Notes under the pieces: generated by a model
Told to the model about the DNA's origin: nothing
The model's input: only the letters and a program-made list of their open reading frames with translations
The model's database searches: none
In this document: positions 18,251 to 27,171 of the stretch, in pieces
Layout of the letters: each line of letters opens with the position of its first letter
How positions within the stretch are numbered: position 1 is the stretch's first letter
Position numbers and translations under genes: made by a program
DNA from: Halotia wernerae
Lineage (GTDB): Bacteria; Cyanobacteriota; Cyanobacteriia; Cyanobacteriales; Nostocaceae
Direction of reading: 5' to 3'
NCBI GenBank assembly: GCA_034931985.1
Contig: JAYGHB010000105.1
Span: 1 to 64,000, forward strand
Length of the DNA stretch: 64,000 bases

Positions 18251-19432
18251 ATGCTAACCCGTATTAAAGACTTAGCCACAAAACTAGCGCCCCGCTTAAT
18301 TGAGATTCGCCGCCACATCCACTCTCATCCAGAACTCAGCGGTCAAGAGTACCAAACATCTGCCTTCGTTGCTGGTGTTTTATCTTCTAGTGGTCTCCAT
18401 GTACAAGAAGGAATTGGTAAAACTGGTGTCATTGGAGAACTGCAAAATACTGGCAAAGATCACCGCTTATTAGCAATTCGTACCGATATGGATGCTTTAC
18501 CCATTCAAGAACGTACAGGTTTGGAATATGCCTCTCGTACAGAAGGCGTAATGCACGCTTGTGGTCATGATGTTCACACCACTGTCGGGTTAGGAACAGC
18601 AATGGTGCTATCTCAGGTGGCTGAGGAGTTGAGTGGTAAAGTGCGGTTTTTATTTCAGCCAGCAGAGGAAATTGCCCAAGGAGCAAGCTGGATGGTAAAA
18701 GATGGGGCAATGGAAAAAGTCTCTGCGGTCTTAGGGATTCATGTTTTTCCTTCCATACCAGCAGGTTCTATTGGTGTGCGTTACGGGGCATTAACAGCAG
18801 CTGCGGATGATTTAGAGATTATTATTTTTGGAGAATCAGGGCATGGAGCGCGTCCTTATGAGGCAATTGATGCAATTTGGATTGCCTCACAAGTTATTAC
18901 TGCGCTGCAACAAGCGATTAGCCGGACACAAAATCCCTTACGTCCGGTAGTATTGAGTATAGGTAAGATTAATGGTGGCCGAGCGCCAAACGTGATTGCT
19001 GATCAAGTGCAGTTATTAGGAACTGTGCGATCGCTCCACCCTGAAACCCGCGCCCAGCTTTCTAATTGGATTGAAAATATTGTCGCTAATATCTGTCATG
19101 CCTACGGAGCGCGTTATCAAGTCAATTATCGCCAAGGCGTGCCTAGCGTGCAGAATGATTATACCCTAACGCAATTATTGCAATCATCTGCCGAAGAAGC
19201 TTGGAGTAGCGATCGCGTCCAAGTTTTACCCGAACCTTCTCTTGGCGCTGAAGATTTTTCTGTTTATTTGGAACATGCCCCAGGTTCGATGTTTCGCTTG
19301 GGTGTAGGCTATAAAGATAGAATTATCAACCACCCATTACATCATCCCGAATTTGAAGTTGATGAATCTGCGATTATCACCGGGGTTGTAACTATGTCAT
19401 ATACGGCGTATAAGTTTTGGCAGCAAGAATAA
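18251..19432 (+). CDS. M20-family amidohydrolase (N-acyl amino acid / IAA-conjugate hydrolase type)
   Basis: A 393-residue M20D metallohydrolase. Metal-binding and catalytic motifs are present: IRTDMDALP, MHACGHDVHTT, the PAEE motif with the general-base Glu, GIHVFP, and GAEDFS near the C-terminus. The lid or dimerisation domain lies between about residues 180 and 295. Enzymes of this family remove acyl or amino acid groups from amide conjugates (N-acetyl amino acids, hippurate, indole-acetyl amino acids). The natural substrate cannot be told from sequence. It is probably monocistronic. Confidence 0.9.
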   Translation: MLTRIKDLATKLAPRLIEIRRHIHSHPELSGQEYQTSAFVAGVLSSSGLHVQEGIGKTGVIGELQNTGKDHRLLAIRTDMDALPIQERTGLEYASRTEGVMHACGHDVHTTVGLGTAMVLSQVAEELSGKVRFLFQPAEEIAQGASWMVKDGAMEKVSAVLGIHVFPSIPAGSIGVRYGALTAAADDLEIIIFGESGHGARPYEAIDAIWIASQVITALQQAISRTQNPLRPVVLSIGKINGGRAPNVIADQVQLLGTVRSLHPETRAQLSNWIENIVANICHAYGARYQVNYRQGVPSVQNDYTLTQLLQSSAEEAWSSDRVQVLPEPSLGAEDFSVYLEHAPGSMFRLGVGYKDRIINHPLHHPEFEVDESAIITGVVTMSYTAYKFWQQE

Positions 19433-20132
19433 ATATTTAAGTATTTCGCCGTAAGTCTCCCATCATAACGGTAATATCATGTCCGGCTTATTAGTTATGA
19501 ATCCCGCATCTGTGCAAAAACCTGAAAACTCTTTCTCCCCCTGCCCCCTGCCCCCTGCGGTCTTAATGATAAGTCTTTACCCGAACACGATATAATTCGT
19601 TTATTGGTGGGACATGAAAACGATAAAAGTATTGATTAAATTACCGGGTAGTAGATGCGATCGCCCTACAGCCCTTCTCCTAAAGGAGACGCTACGCGTA
19701 GCTTGCCTAAGCGCAGGGGTATGGGCATCCTACGGCGGGCGTTGGCGCAGCGATCGCTATTTGTAATATAGCTATTGCCAGTTAGGTTAGGACATAAACT
19801 GAGCATACAACCCTGACACCATGAGACTTTCAAGTCTATCCCCCGTTCGCGTAGCGTCTCCCCTTGGGAGAAGTTGCTCCACTTGGTGAGGTAGCCCGGT
19901 CTTGTTGTTCCAACAAAGAGGAGCCAGTACTGCGGACGGGTTTCCCGCCGCAGGTATCTGGCGGTGGACTACCGTTAGCGTAGCGAAGCGCGAGCTTGCG
20001 TTCGCGCAGCGTCTCGTAGAGAGCGTCACCCGGAGGGGGAAACCCCTTGGTGCGGTCTTCTCCCAAGGGGAGAAGACCGCACTTCTCTCCTGTCCCCTGC
20101 CATAGTATCTTGAAAAAATAACCAACTCTCAA
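19433..20132. repeat. Repeat-dense intergenic region
   Basis: No gene is seen. Bases about 19515-19560 contain a CCCCCTGCC low-complexity run. Bases about 19660-19760 carry a GC-rich repeat with the core GGAGACGCTACGCGTAGC that has a close relative at about 62695-62790. Bases about 19762-19840 are a copy of the 75-bp GTTAGGACATAAAC repeat. Bases about 19840-20095 are further GCGTAGCGTCTCC repeats with AGGGGGAAACCCC-like palindromes. Open frames on both strands here come from the repeats. Confidence 0.8.
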
Positions 20133-20774
20133 TTAACTTTGAAGGAGATGTTGAGGTGGTTGAATTGTGGAATCCTCTAATAATCCCAGACGTTGTATAA
20201 CCTCATGAACTGGTTCTTGCCAGTGGTCTTCAAAGCGATAACCTAATAAGAAATCGGCTTTTTTACCTAATTCTCGTCCTTTTTGCAGGTTGATGAAAAT
20301 CGCTTTGATTTGCCAGGGAGCCAGAATCGGATAAAGTAATCTAGCCAACCATAAGCTGATTTTAAGTGAATTGCTGTAGTTTTGTTCAGCAGCAAAAGCC
20401 AGAACGCCTATTTCGCCTGCGTAGCTGGTATCAAAGCCTAGCAAGACATGAAATATATCATGGGTAACAGTGTATCGCAGAGCAAAGACATTACGTCGGG
20501 CAACATTCTCTAATTCAGGACTAACATTTAGCGGTTTTAGGTGATTTGCCTGCATGTGGTCAGCATATTCTCGCCCAAAAGTGCCTGGAGGATATTGGCT
20601 TAATTTTTCCAAATCAATTGCAGGATGATATTCTGCCACCTGTTGTAGTTTAGAGGCTATCTCTGAAGAGACTTTTGCACCCAAAAAATCAGATTTAAGA
20701 ATGGCAAAATCACCTATATTTTCAGAATTTTTGGCTACCAAAATTGCTTTGAGTTGTTTAAATTTATTAATCAT
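20133..20774 (-). CDS. COQ4-family protein
   Basis: About 213 residues from the ATG at 20774; the upstream TTG is less likely. The centre carries HDIFHVLLGFDTSYAGE, which fits the HDxxH-(x11)-E metal-binding signature of COQ4 exactly. In eukaryotes and some bacteria COQ4 acts in ubiquinone biosynthesis, where it has been linked to oxidative removal of the ring carboxyl. Cyanobacteria make plastoquinone rather than ubiquinone, so the role here is open; a related quinone or isoprenoid step is possible. Its neighbours give no pathway hint. Confidence 0.82.
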   Translation of the reverse strand: MINKFKQLKAILVAKNSENIGDFAILKSDFLGAKVSSEIASKLQQVAEYHPAIDLEKLSQYPPGTFGREYADHMQANHLKPLNVSPELENVARRNVFALRYTVTHDIFHVLLGFDTSYAGEIGVLAFAAEQNYSNSLKISLWLARLLYPILAPWQIKAIFINLQKGRELGKKADFLLGYRFEDHWQEPVHEVIQRLGLLEDSTIQPPQHLLQS

Positions 20775-20918
20775 TAGCAATTTTCTGTATTTTGGTTTAA
20801 TCCCAGACTTTTCTATAAAATTTTAACAAACTCAATTCCTGCTACCATATCAACTTATGGCGGCAGTGCCAGATAGTATCAGATTTTCGATGTTTACTCT
20901 CAGGGTGTATTAGTTATC

Positions 20919-21707
20919 ATGCCGAGGGTTCAGGTTAACGGAATTGACTTGTTCTATGACATTAAAGGAACAGGTGAGCCTTTAGTACTAATTGCTGGTT
21001 TCTTGTGTGATCATTCTTATTGGTCGCTAATCATGCCATCACTCGTCTCCCGATATCAAGTAATTCGTGTTGATAACCGAGGGATGGGGCGAAGTTCTGC
21101 TGTCGATATTCCTTATACTATTGAGCAAATGGCAAATGATATTGCACTGTTGCTCGATCGCATTGGTATCGACAAGGTACATGTAGCAGGTCATTCAATG
21201 GGTGGTTATATTGCTCAAGAGCTAGTCTTAGCGAACCCTAAAAAAGTGCAAAGTCTGATGCTACTCTCATCTTTGGCAAAGGGTGATGAACGATTCAATA
21301 GCATCATCCAAACCTGGGGCGATCTTCCTGATCATATAGATCTGAAGCTTTATGAAAAAATCATATTACCCTGGATATTTACAGATGAGTTCTACTCTAT
21401 TCCTGGGATGGTTGAGCAACTAATTGAATGGGCAATCAAATATCCCTTTGCGCCAACAAATTATACACTCTATCATCACAGCCGAGCTATCCTTAGCTTT
21501 GACACTAGCGATCGCCTTAAGAATATTAATTGTCCTACTCTAGTTCTAGTTGGTAAACAAGATATCCTCACTCCGGTTAAGTTTTCCCAGGAACTTGCTC
21601 AGGGTATTCCTAACGCCGAACTTGTAGTCCTTGAGCGTGGAGGTCATGGTTTTTTGGTCGAATCACCGGAGGTTGTGGCTTCAGCTATGCTATCGTATCT
21701 ATGCTGA
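20919..21707 (+). CDS. Alpha/beta hydrolase
   Basis: A 262-residue alpha/beta-hydrolase-fold protein. The nucleophile elbow is GHSMGG, the acid is in GKQDILTP, and the histidine is in GGHGFLVESPE, so the catalytic triad is complete. The oxyanion region is seen as LIAGFLCDHSYW. Sequence style is close to 3-oxoadipate enol-lactonase and related esterases, but the substrate cannot be assigned. It is transcribed away from the COQ4-like gene with a 144-bp gap, so the two may share a divergent promoter region. Confidence 0.88.
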   Translation: MPRVQVNGIDLFYDIKGTGEPLVLIAGFLCDHSYWSLIMPSLVSRYQVIRVDNRGMGRSSAVDIPYTIEQMANDIALLLDRIGIDKVHVAGHSMGGYIAQELVLANPKKVQSLMLLSSLAKGDERFNSIIQTWGDLPDHIDLKLYEKIILPWIFTDEFYSIPGMVEQLIEWAIKYPFAPTNYTLYHHSRAILSFDTSDRLKNINCPTLVLVGKQDILTPVKFSQELAQGIPNAELVVLERGGHGFLVESPEVVASAMLSYLC

Positions 21708-22000
21708 GAACCTCCGGATAAAAGCCGGGGGATGAAAGCTAACTGTCTAATTTATTAGACAATCTGATCAAATAAAAGTGCGTGAAAACAGGATGAAAAA
21801 CTCCATAACAAAAAACGTTTTCACGCACTTTTATTACAAGTAGCCATACAGCTAGAACTAATTCTAGTCAAGGTGGGTAGGGCATTTTGACAGTGCCACA
21901 ACGAATTAATCAATTCGTAAACGTTGCCTAGTGAGTCTTTTAGACTTCGTAGCAACATCAGTTTAGAATCCCTCGATTTTCAATCGTGGGAGATGTCAAA
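21708..22000. mobile_element. Palindrome-packed element, possible IS200/IS605-derived MITE
   Basis: At least six inverted repeats lie in under 300 bp: 21711-21731 (CCTCCGG/CCGGGGG), 21744-21761 (TGTCTAAT/ATTAGACA), 21771-21835 (perfect 19-bp arms, AATAAAAGTGCGTGAAAAC), 21901-21918 (ACGAATT/AATTCGT), 21923-21956 (GTTGC/GCAAC with an inner AGTCT/AGACT) and 21970-21990 (CCCTCGATT/AATCGTGGG). The first and last resemble the subterminal hairpins of IS200/IS605 elements. No transposase frame remains. Confidence 0.55.
21771..21835. repeat. Perfect 19-bp inverted repeat
   Basis: AATAAAAGTGCGTGAAAAC at 21771-21789 is the exact reverse complement of 21817-21835, with a 27-nt A-rich loop. Stem length and perfection exceed an ordinary terminator. 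It lies 64 bp after the alpha/beta hydrolase stop. Confidence 0.9.
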
Positions 22001-22385
22001 CGCATTATCTCAAGTATCCAAAGGTAGATAAAGAAAATGGAGAGTGTAAAATTAATTACTACTCTCCACTAAATGGTTATAGATAATCTAAAGCTTATTA
22101 TATAGCAAGTATATAGCAAGTAACATCCTATTGATCTCAAATTTTGTCAAAATTGAATTTGATCAGAAGTAACGCAGAGTCTACTATCTCTGCGTTAGTT
22201 TGAAATTAACGAGTATTGAAGTAGGAACTCAATAAATTAGGCTTAACTAAATTCGCTACTTTCTATTATTGCGATTCCATGTTGCGGGAAATACAGGTTT
22301 TTCGTAAGAATACACAGCTGCACACCCACCGCGTGTTGCATCCAAACAAGAATCGCTATATTGTTAACGAGCTATTGAAACTTAA
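22001..22385. other. Intergenic region downstream of the carotenoid protein gene
   Basis: Two further hairpins stand out: 22039-22067 (GGAGAGT/ACTCTCC) and 22171-22196 (AACGCAGAG/CTCTGCGTT, 8-nt loop). Either could end reverse-strand transcripts from the carotenoid protein gene, although neither has a strong T run. A TATATAGCAAG sequence is tandemly duplicated at about 22098-22120. No gene is seen. Confidence 0.6.
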
Positions 22386-22835
22386 CTAACCCATTGCTTG
22401 CACTACATTGAGCATGAAATTAATCCGCTGCTCAAACTCTAGCTTTTTGATCATTGCTGTAAACTTATCCGTTTCAGCAGGTAATTGATAGTCAGATGGT
22501 ACTTGGATAATGGTTCCATTTTCCATTCCTTGTGCCAGTAACAGCCAAACCTCTAATTTGGCATTGGGACTTAGAGCATTATAGCCACGACTGATTTCAG
22601 TAGCTGCCCCATTAATAATGTCGCGTTGTGCTTGCAGTTGTTCTTGGGGAGACAAGTCCTCGATTAGTTCAAAGACTGCTCTACCAGGAGCTTCTACACT
22701 TTGAGGAGGTGCTGGCGTTAGCTTGTCCTTAAGATCCAAGTAACCAAACCAAAGTAAGGCTAGTTGAGTATCCACATCAAAGCGTTGAAAAGTTTCTAAC
22801 GCTGGTCTTGCGGTTTCGTCAATTGTGTAAGTCAT
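22386..22835 (-). CDS. Helical carotenoid protein (OCP N-terminal domain homologue)
   Basis: A 149-residue all-helical protein equal to the N-terminal domain of the orange carotenoid protein. The start is the ATG at 22835, with GGAA about 8 nt upstream. Family landmarks are the opening TIDETARP, the ALLWFGYL helix carrying Trp and Tyr of the carotenoid tunnel, and the second SPNAKLEVWLLLAQGMENG helix. The C-terminal NTF2-like regulatory domain of full OCP is absent, as expected for HCPs. HCPs bind ketocarotenoids and, depending on clade, quench singlet oxygen or phycobilisome energy. The clade is not assigned. A classic CTD homologue is not found next to it. Confidence 0.88.
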   Translation of the reverse strand: MTYTIDETARPALETFQRFDVDTQLALLWFGYLDLKDKLTPAPPQSVEAPGRAVFELIEDLSPQEQLQAQRDIINGAATEISRGYNALSPNAKLEVWLLLAQGMENGTIIQVPSDYQLPAETDKFTAMIKKLEFEQRINFMLNVVQAMG

Positions 22836-23668
22836 AAAAATTTCCAACAAGTTCAAGTTGTTCTAAATTTCTGGAGCTACTGAGAAAATTTGCTTTCAGC
22901 AACTTTACACAAGTTAACGAATGCATGGAGATAGATACACCTACTAAGGGTAGGAATAGAACTCATTTCATAAGACAGATGCAAATAACTCAAGTTGTTG
23001 TAACGTTTTGAATCTTGCAAAAATTGTAAGGAAGAGTCAGTGCAATATCCCGAAGGGAAGGGTAGCAATGTAGGAGCATCAGCAGTTCGTTTTTCTAGAA
23101 TGATTCGCTTTTAGTAAGGGCTTCAGATAACTCCAACTGTTTGATTTTTTTTCATCGCGATCGCTTGACTTTCAAGACAGTCGCTACACATCTATAATTT
23201 CTAACAGCTAAACTGCCTTCATTCACTTAATGAACAAAGGCAGTTTGACGTAGTTATAGTAATTTATAATTTCTAAGACACTACAAAAAAAACACCAGCA
23301 ATTTACCACCTCAGACCGCTCTGATGAAGGGTTTAGCCTTCCCTTGGTGATAACAAAGTGGAGGAAGCGATAAAAACTCCACATCTTGCTTAGTTAGTCT
23401 TTGTACCGTCCATGTATCTGCGATCGCTCTCCTTGGATACATGACAATGGGTCACAGCGGCATAACACCCATCCAGTACTAAACTGTTATGTAATAACAA
23501 TAGCAACTTGAAAGCTAAAAGTTAGTCTCTCTAGAGGAATAACCATAATCAAACTGAAGAAATAACTGCATTAATTACTATTACCTATCCCAGGTTAGTA
23601 TTTCATTTATCTTGTATTTTTTTACTTTGGGTAAGTTATATTGAGAATAATAAATAATTAGTTTTAAA
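22836..23668. other. Long structured intergenic region
   Basis: About 830 bp without a convincing gene. The left part should hold the HCP promoter. Between 23210 and about 23500 there are several inverted repeats: 23210-23246 (AAACTGCCTT/AAGGCAGTTT), one near 23311 (TCAGA/TCTGA), 23359-23382 (GTGGAG/CTCCAC), 23411-23443 (CATGTATC/GATACATG) and one near 23485 (TGTTAT/ATAACA). A non-coding RNA or a decayed element are both possible. Confidence 0.5.
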
Positions 23669-24154
23669 ATGAATTTTATCAAAATAAGCTTATTATTTAG
23701 ATATTTTCTAATCTTATCAATTATAGTATTTATTAGTATAGTATTTTTAAATACCCCTGCATTTGCAAATCAAAATAATATGAATCAAGAAGAGATTCGG
23801 ACTTTAATTGAAAAAGCCAGATCTGCTTGGGCGAATCAAGACGCTGATGCTCTTGCACAAATGTTTACAGCAGATGGTGAAATTATTCTGCCGGGTCAAA
23901 AATGGCGAGGACAAGCAAAAATTCGGGAAGAAATTACGAGTTTTGCTCAACAATATTCAAATGTAAAAATTGATCTTCGGCGGATTTTAATTGAGAATAA
24001 TCAAGCCGCAGTTGAGTGGTATTATGAAGACACCGAAAAAGCTACAGGTCTTCGTAATCAAGCCGACGATGTTATTGTTATAGATTTTCAAGAGGGTCTG
24101 ATCAGCCGATGGCGTGAATATTTCGACACTAAAACGCCAGCCAGCAACCAATAA
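23669..24154 (+). CDS. Secreted NTF2-like (SnoaL-type) protein
   Basis: A 161-residue protein. A strong N-terminal hydrophobic segment ending TPAFA-N is a signal peptide, so the product is periplasmic or lumenal. The mature part fits the SnoaL/NTF2-like fold: a first helix IRTLIEKARSAWANQDADAL, then FTADGEIILPGQKWRG, and a closing strand with GLISRWREYFD. The fold is shared with the OCP C-terminal domain, but the sequence looks closer to SnoaL-like nuclear-transport-factor families than to carotenoid-binding CTD homologues. Ligand or enzymatic activity is unknown. Confidence 0.8.
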   Translation: MNFIKISLLFRYFLILSIIVFISIVFLNTPAFANQNNMNQEEIRTLIEKARSAWANQDADALAQMFTADGEIILPGQKWRGQAKIREEITSFAQQYSNVKIDLRRILIENNQAAVEWYYEDTEKATGLRNQADDVIVIDFQEGLISRWREYFDTKTPASNQ

Positions 24155-24182
24155 TAAATGCCTCTAAATCTAGATTTGAGGG

Positions 24183-24238
24183 TTTGTAGTAAGCACTTCA
24201 GTGTTTAGATTAAGAAGAACTAAAGTCCTTACTACAAA
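24183..24238. repeat. TTTGTAGTAAG palindrome, copy 1
   Basis: TTTGTAGTAAG at the left end and CTTACTACAAA at the right end form 11-bp perfect inverted arms, with an inner ACTTCAGT/ACTAAAGT pairing. Two related copies lie at 38199-38298 and 41978-42033, all between genes. This is a dispersed MITE-like repeat. Confidence 0.8.
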
Positions 24239-24430
24239 CTTGTTAGACTTGACCTACTTAGCTGCTTAAGCTCTACACCCTAAGCTGAATCCTAAAGTTT
24301 TGCTTTACTTGTGAGATTCCCAAATAATGGCAAATAGCTATGACTGGCAGTTAGAGGAGGAGCTAACGCACTTCTAAATCCGCAAGCTATGATGTATGGG
24401 AAAACATGCAGTCTCAGCCTAAGATTTTTC

Positions 24431-25456
24431 ATGAAAGTCGCAGTATTCAGTACAAAAGCCTATGATCGGCAGTTTTTGTCAGCTGTAAATTCTCCCAACC
24501 AACATGAGTTGGTCTTTTTTGAACCCCGACTGAATCGTGATACTGCTATCTTAGCCGCCGGATTTCCAGCGGTTTGCGTATTTGTACATGATCAAGTTGA
24601 TACTTCAACATTAGAGATTCTCGCCTCTAGGGGAACACGTCTGGTTGTTCTGCGCTGTGCAGGTTTTAACAATGTAGACTTGCAAGCCGCCGCCGACTTA
24701 GGAATTACTGTTGTCCGTGTTCCTGCATACTCACCTTATGGGGTAGCAGAACATGCCGTTGGTTTAATTTTGAGCCTCAATAGAAAAATTCATCGTGCCT
24801 ATAACCGTGTCCGAGAAGGTAATTTCTCCCTCACAGGACTTTTGGGATTTAATCTCAATGGTCGCACAGTGGGGATTATTGGTACTGGAAAAATCGGTCT
24901 GATTTTAGGACAGATTATGAAAGGATTTGGCTGTCACCTATTGGCTTATGATGTCTACCGCAACTCAGAATTAGAGGCAATGGGTGGTAAATATGTAGAA
25001 TTACCTGAGCTATTTGCCAATTCTGATATTATTTCTTTGCATTGTCCTCTGACTCCCGAAACTCATCATTTAATTAACACCGAGGTGATCGCACAAATGA
25101 AGCCACGGGTAATGTTAATTAACACAAGTCGCGGAGCGCTGATTGATACCCAAGCTGTAATTGAAGGACTAAAGTCTTGTCAGATAGGCTCTCTGGGTGT
25201 GGATGTTTACGAGCAAGAATCAGACTTATTTTTTGAAGATTTGTCTGGTGAAATCATTCAGGATGATGTTTTTCAACGCCTGACAACGTTTCCCAACGTT
25301 CTAATTACTGGACACCAAGCCTTTTTTACAGAAGAAGCTCTGCAAAATATTGCAGAGACAACTTTTGCTAATATTTCTGACATTGAACAAGGTCGTCCTT
25401 GTCCGAATGAAGTCCGCGCTCAACCACAAGTTGATGCGAAAGTGTTGGTTAATTAA
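24431..25456 (+). CDS. D-2-hydroxyacid dehydrogenase (D-lactate dehydrogenase type)
   Basis: About 341 residues from the ATG at 24431 (MKVAVFSTKAYDR), 14 codons inside the open frame. The NAD-binding motif is GIIGTGKIG. Catalytic residues sit in INTSRGALID (Arg), DVYEQE (Glu) and ITGHQAFFT (His). The N-terminal MKVAVFSTKAYDRQF is typical of fermentative D-lactate dehydrogenases (LdhA/Ddh), which reduce pyruvate to D-lactate with NADH in the cytoplasm. A more distant family member is at 44691-45716. Confidence 0.88.
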   Translation: MKVAVFSTKAYDRQFLSAVNSPNQHELVFFEPRLNRDTAILAAGFPAVCVFVHDQVDTSTLEILASRGTRLVVLRCAGFNNVDLQAAADLGITVVRVPAYSPYGVAEHAVGLILSLNRKIHRAYNRVREGNFSLTGLLGFNLNGRTVGIIGTGKIGLILGQIMKGFGCHLLAYDVYRNSELEAMGGKYVELPELFANSDIISLHCPLTPETHHLINTEVIAQMKPRVMLINTSRGALIDTQAVIEGLKSCQIGSLGVDVYEQESDLFFEDLSGEIIQDDVFQRLTTFPNVLITGHQAFFTEEALQNIAETTFANISDIEQGRPCPNEVRAQPQVDAKVLVN

Positions 25457-25581
25457 TGCTTCACTAGTTGGAGAGACGCGATAAATCGCCGTCTCTACAG
25501 CAAATATATTTGTCAATTATTCCTTGACACAGTCTATTGTAGAGAAGGGCTGGCTCACAATAGTGTAAAGTAGATACCATA

Positions 25582-27171
25582 TCAACGATTCTTCCCTTGA
25601 AAGCAGCAAACAACTTTATCAGCGCAATCATTAAAAAAATGTTCAGTGAGTGTATCTTCACCACCCCACGCTGGAATTTTTGTACCCAATCTGGTCAAAA
25701 AGTCATACACAATAAATTGGGCAACTTTTTCCTGTTTACCAACCGCTGAATAAATCATCTGGCAGGGATAAGCTAGAGTCCCAAAGGTAGGAAAAAGACC
25801 TACTATAAATGCAATCCAGGGTATTTCTTGACTTTTTTTAGCTAGTTGTATCATTCTAAAAATCGTATAAATTGTCCTATAAATTGGCCCTCCCATAATC
25901 AACCAAAGTATCACTATAGTTTCATTAATTAGTCCTAAAGAATATAAGAATGGAACTAATAAAAATTCTAAGCTTTTAACAAATAATTTAATCCCAAAAT
26001 GAACACTAAAATCATTTAAATAATCACTAGCATTTTCACTAGATAAACGATTATATAAATATTCAGCTTCTTCAGTTTTGATCTGCTTTCTTTTTTGCCA
26101 ATATCTAATTCTTGTTTTGACATAATCTCTGGCAACTTTTAATCTGTAGCTTTGAGAATAGAAAAAGTTAAAAAATTGTTTTACTAAAGTTGTATAGGGA
26201 ATTTTCCTCAATTTATTAAAGATTTTTAATGGTAAATTAATTGCAAGTGTATTCAAGATCAATAAAATTATTCTGCCTAATTCTCGTCCGTACCAAAATA
26301 AGGGATAATTTAAATACCAATCACCTTGTTGTTGGCTGAGATCACCTTTATGTAATTGATATAGAATACTTCTATTAATTCTCTTCAGAGATTTCCATTT
26401 TTTTTGGTGATATTCCAAGTGGGGAATATATTCTAAAAGTTGCGAAAATTCTTGATTACCTAGTTTTTCTTCTAACTTTGTTGTATTAAGATATAAATAT
26501 TGTTTTAATTTACTAATATCTACATCATCAAATAATGCACCTCCATGTTTAATAGATTTTGGTAAATAAAACGAAAAAAGCGTCAAAATATTTAGTGGAA
26601 ATAATGCGGGAACGCCAGACTCTAAATCTATGCAAACAAAAACATATTTTTCTGCGGTCTGGCTTTCTAATAAAAAATTATTGATAGCTGTTGAACTGCC
26701 TTTTCCAGCCTGCCAAACAAGACCATCAAATCCTGACTGTATCAATTGTTTTTGAAACGGGATCATAATAGAATGAACTAATTCATGTAACTCTTGATTA
26801 TTTTTTTGGTTAAAAGGATGTTGTAGCGCAATATGCCTTCCTTGAATGAGTTCTGTATCCAATTCATAAGCCATAAATTCTTCATTCCATCCCATATTGA
26901 TTGCGTCTGCAACCCGGAGTTGAGAATTAAACCAAAACCGTACCAATTTACGCAGAATTTTTCTGCGGTAGTAAGCACAGCTTAGGGCATCTTTATTCCA
27001 GACGTAAGGGTTCGGAACCCCAAAGAAGAAATAATGAATTAGGTTAGCTATTTTATCTTCAAAAAATATTTTCTTGGCAACAAGACCATCAGGCGTATCA
27101 GCTAAAAAGACCTGTCCGGATCTCCCCGCACCTAATAATTTTTGGATCGAATAGTTTGGTGTATCTACCAT
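25582..27171 (-). CDS. Degenerate protein-kinase-like membrane protein
   Basis: A 529-residue protein not confidently assigned to a named family. Its start looks like a kinase N-lobe: LLGAGRSGQVFLA as Gly-rich loop and VAKK with the ATP-anchoring Lys. Around residues 150-185, GFDGLVWQAGKGSSTAINNF and CIDLESG sit where the HRD...N and DFG motifs would be, but the canonical HRD is missing. The C-terminal third has a few hydrophobic segments (FLVPFLYSLGL, IVILWLIMGGPIY, IAFIVGLFPTFGTLAYP). It may be an atypical kinase related to lipopolysaccharide kinases, or a pseudokinase. The gene is AT-richer than its neighbours, which may indicate transfer. Confidence 0.6.
   Translation of the reverse strand: MVDTPNYSIQKLLGAGRSGQVFLADTPDGLVAKKIFFEDKIANLIHYFFFGVPNPYVWNKDALSCAYYRRKILRKLVRFWFNSQLRVADAINMGWNEEFMAYELDTELIQGRHIALQHPFNQKNNQELHELVHSIMIPFQKQLIQSGFDGLVWQAGKGSSTAINNFLLESQTAEKYVFVCIDLESGVPALFPLNILTLFSFYLPKSIKHGGALFDDVDISKLKQYLYLNTTKLEEKLGNQEFSQLLEYIPHLEYHQKKWKSLKRINRSILYQLHKGDLSQQQGDWYLNYPLFWYGRELGRIILLILNTLAINLPLKIFNKLRKIPYTTLVKQFFNFFYSQSYRLKVARDYVKTRIRYWQKRKQIKTEEAEYLYNRLSSENASDYLNDFSVHFGIKLFVKSLEFLLVPFLYSLGLINETIVILWLIMGGPIYRTIYTIFRMIQLAKKSQEIPWIAFIVGLFPTFGTLAYPCQMIYSAVGKQEKVAQFIVYDFLTRLGTKIPAWGGEDTLTEHFFNDCADKVVCCFQGKNR

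Noticed and set aside
19787..20132. Three overlapping open frames of about 70-110 codons on both strands
   Set aside because: They lie inside GC-rich dispersed repeats, have no ribosome site and read the same repeat in several frames; the composition is that of the repeat, not of a gene.
22877..23068. A 63-codon reverse frame upstream of the carotenoid protein gene
   Set aside because: There is no ribosome site or recognisable motif, and it lies where the HCP promoter and leader are expected.
23669..24154. Idea that the secreted NTF2-like protein is the carotenoid-binding CTD partner of the HCP
   Set aside because: It has a signal peptide and a SnoaL-like sequence rather than the OCP C-terminal pattern; the shared fold alone is weak evidence.
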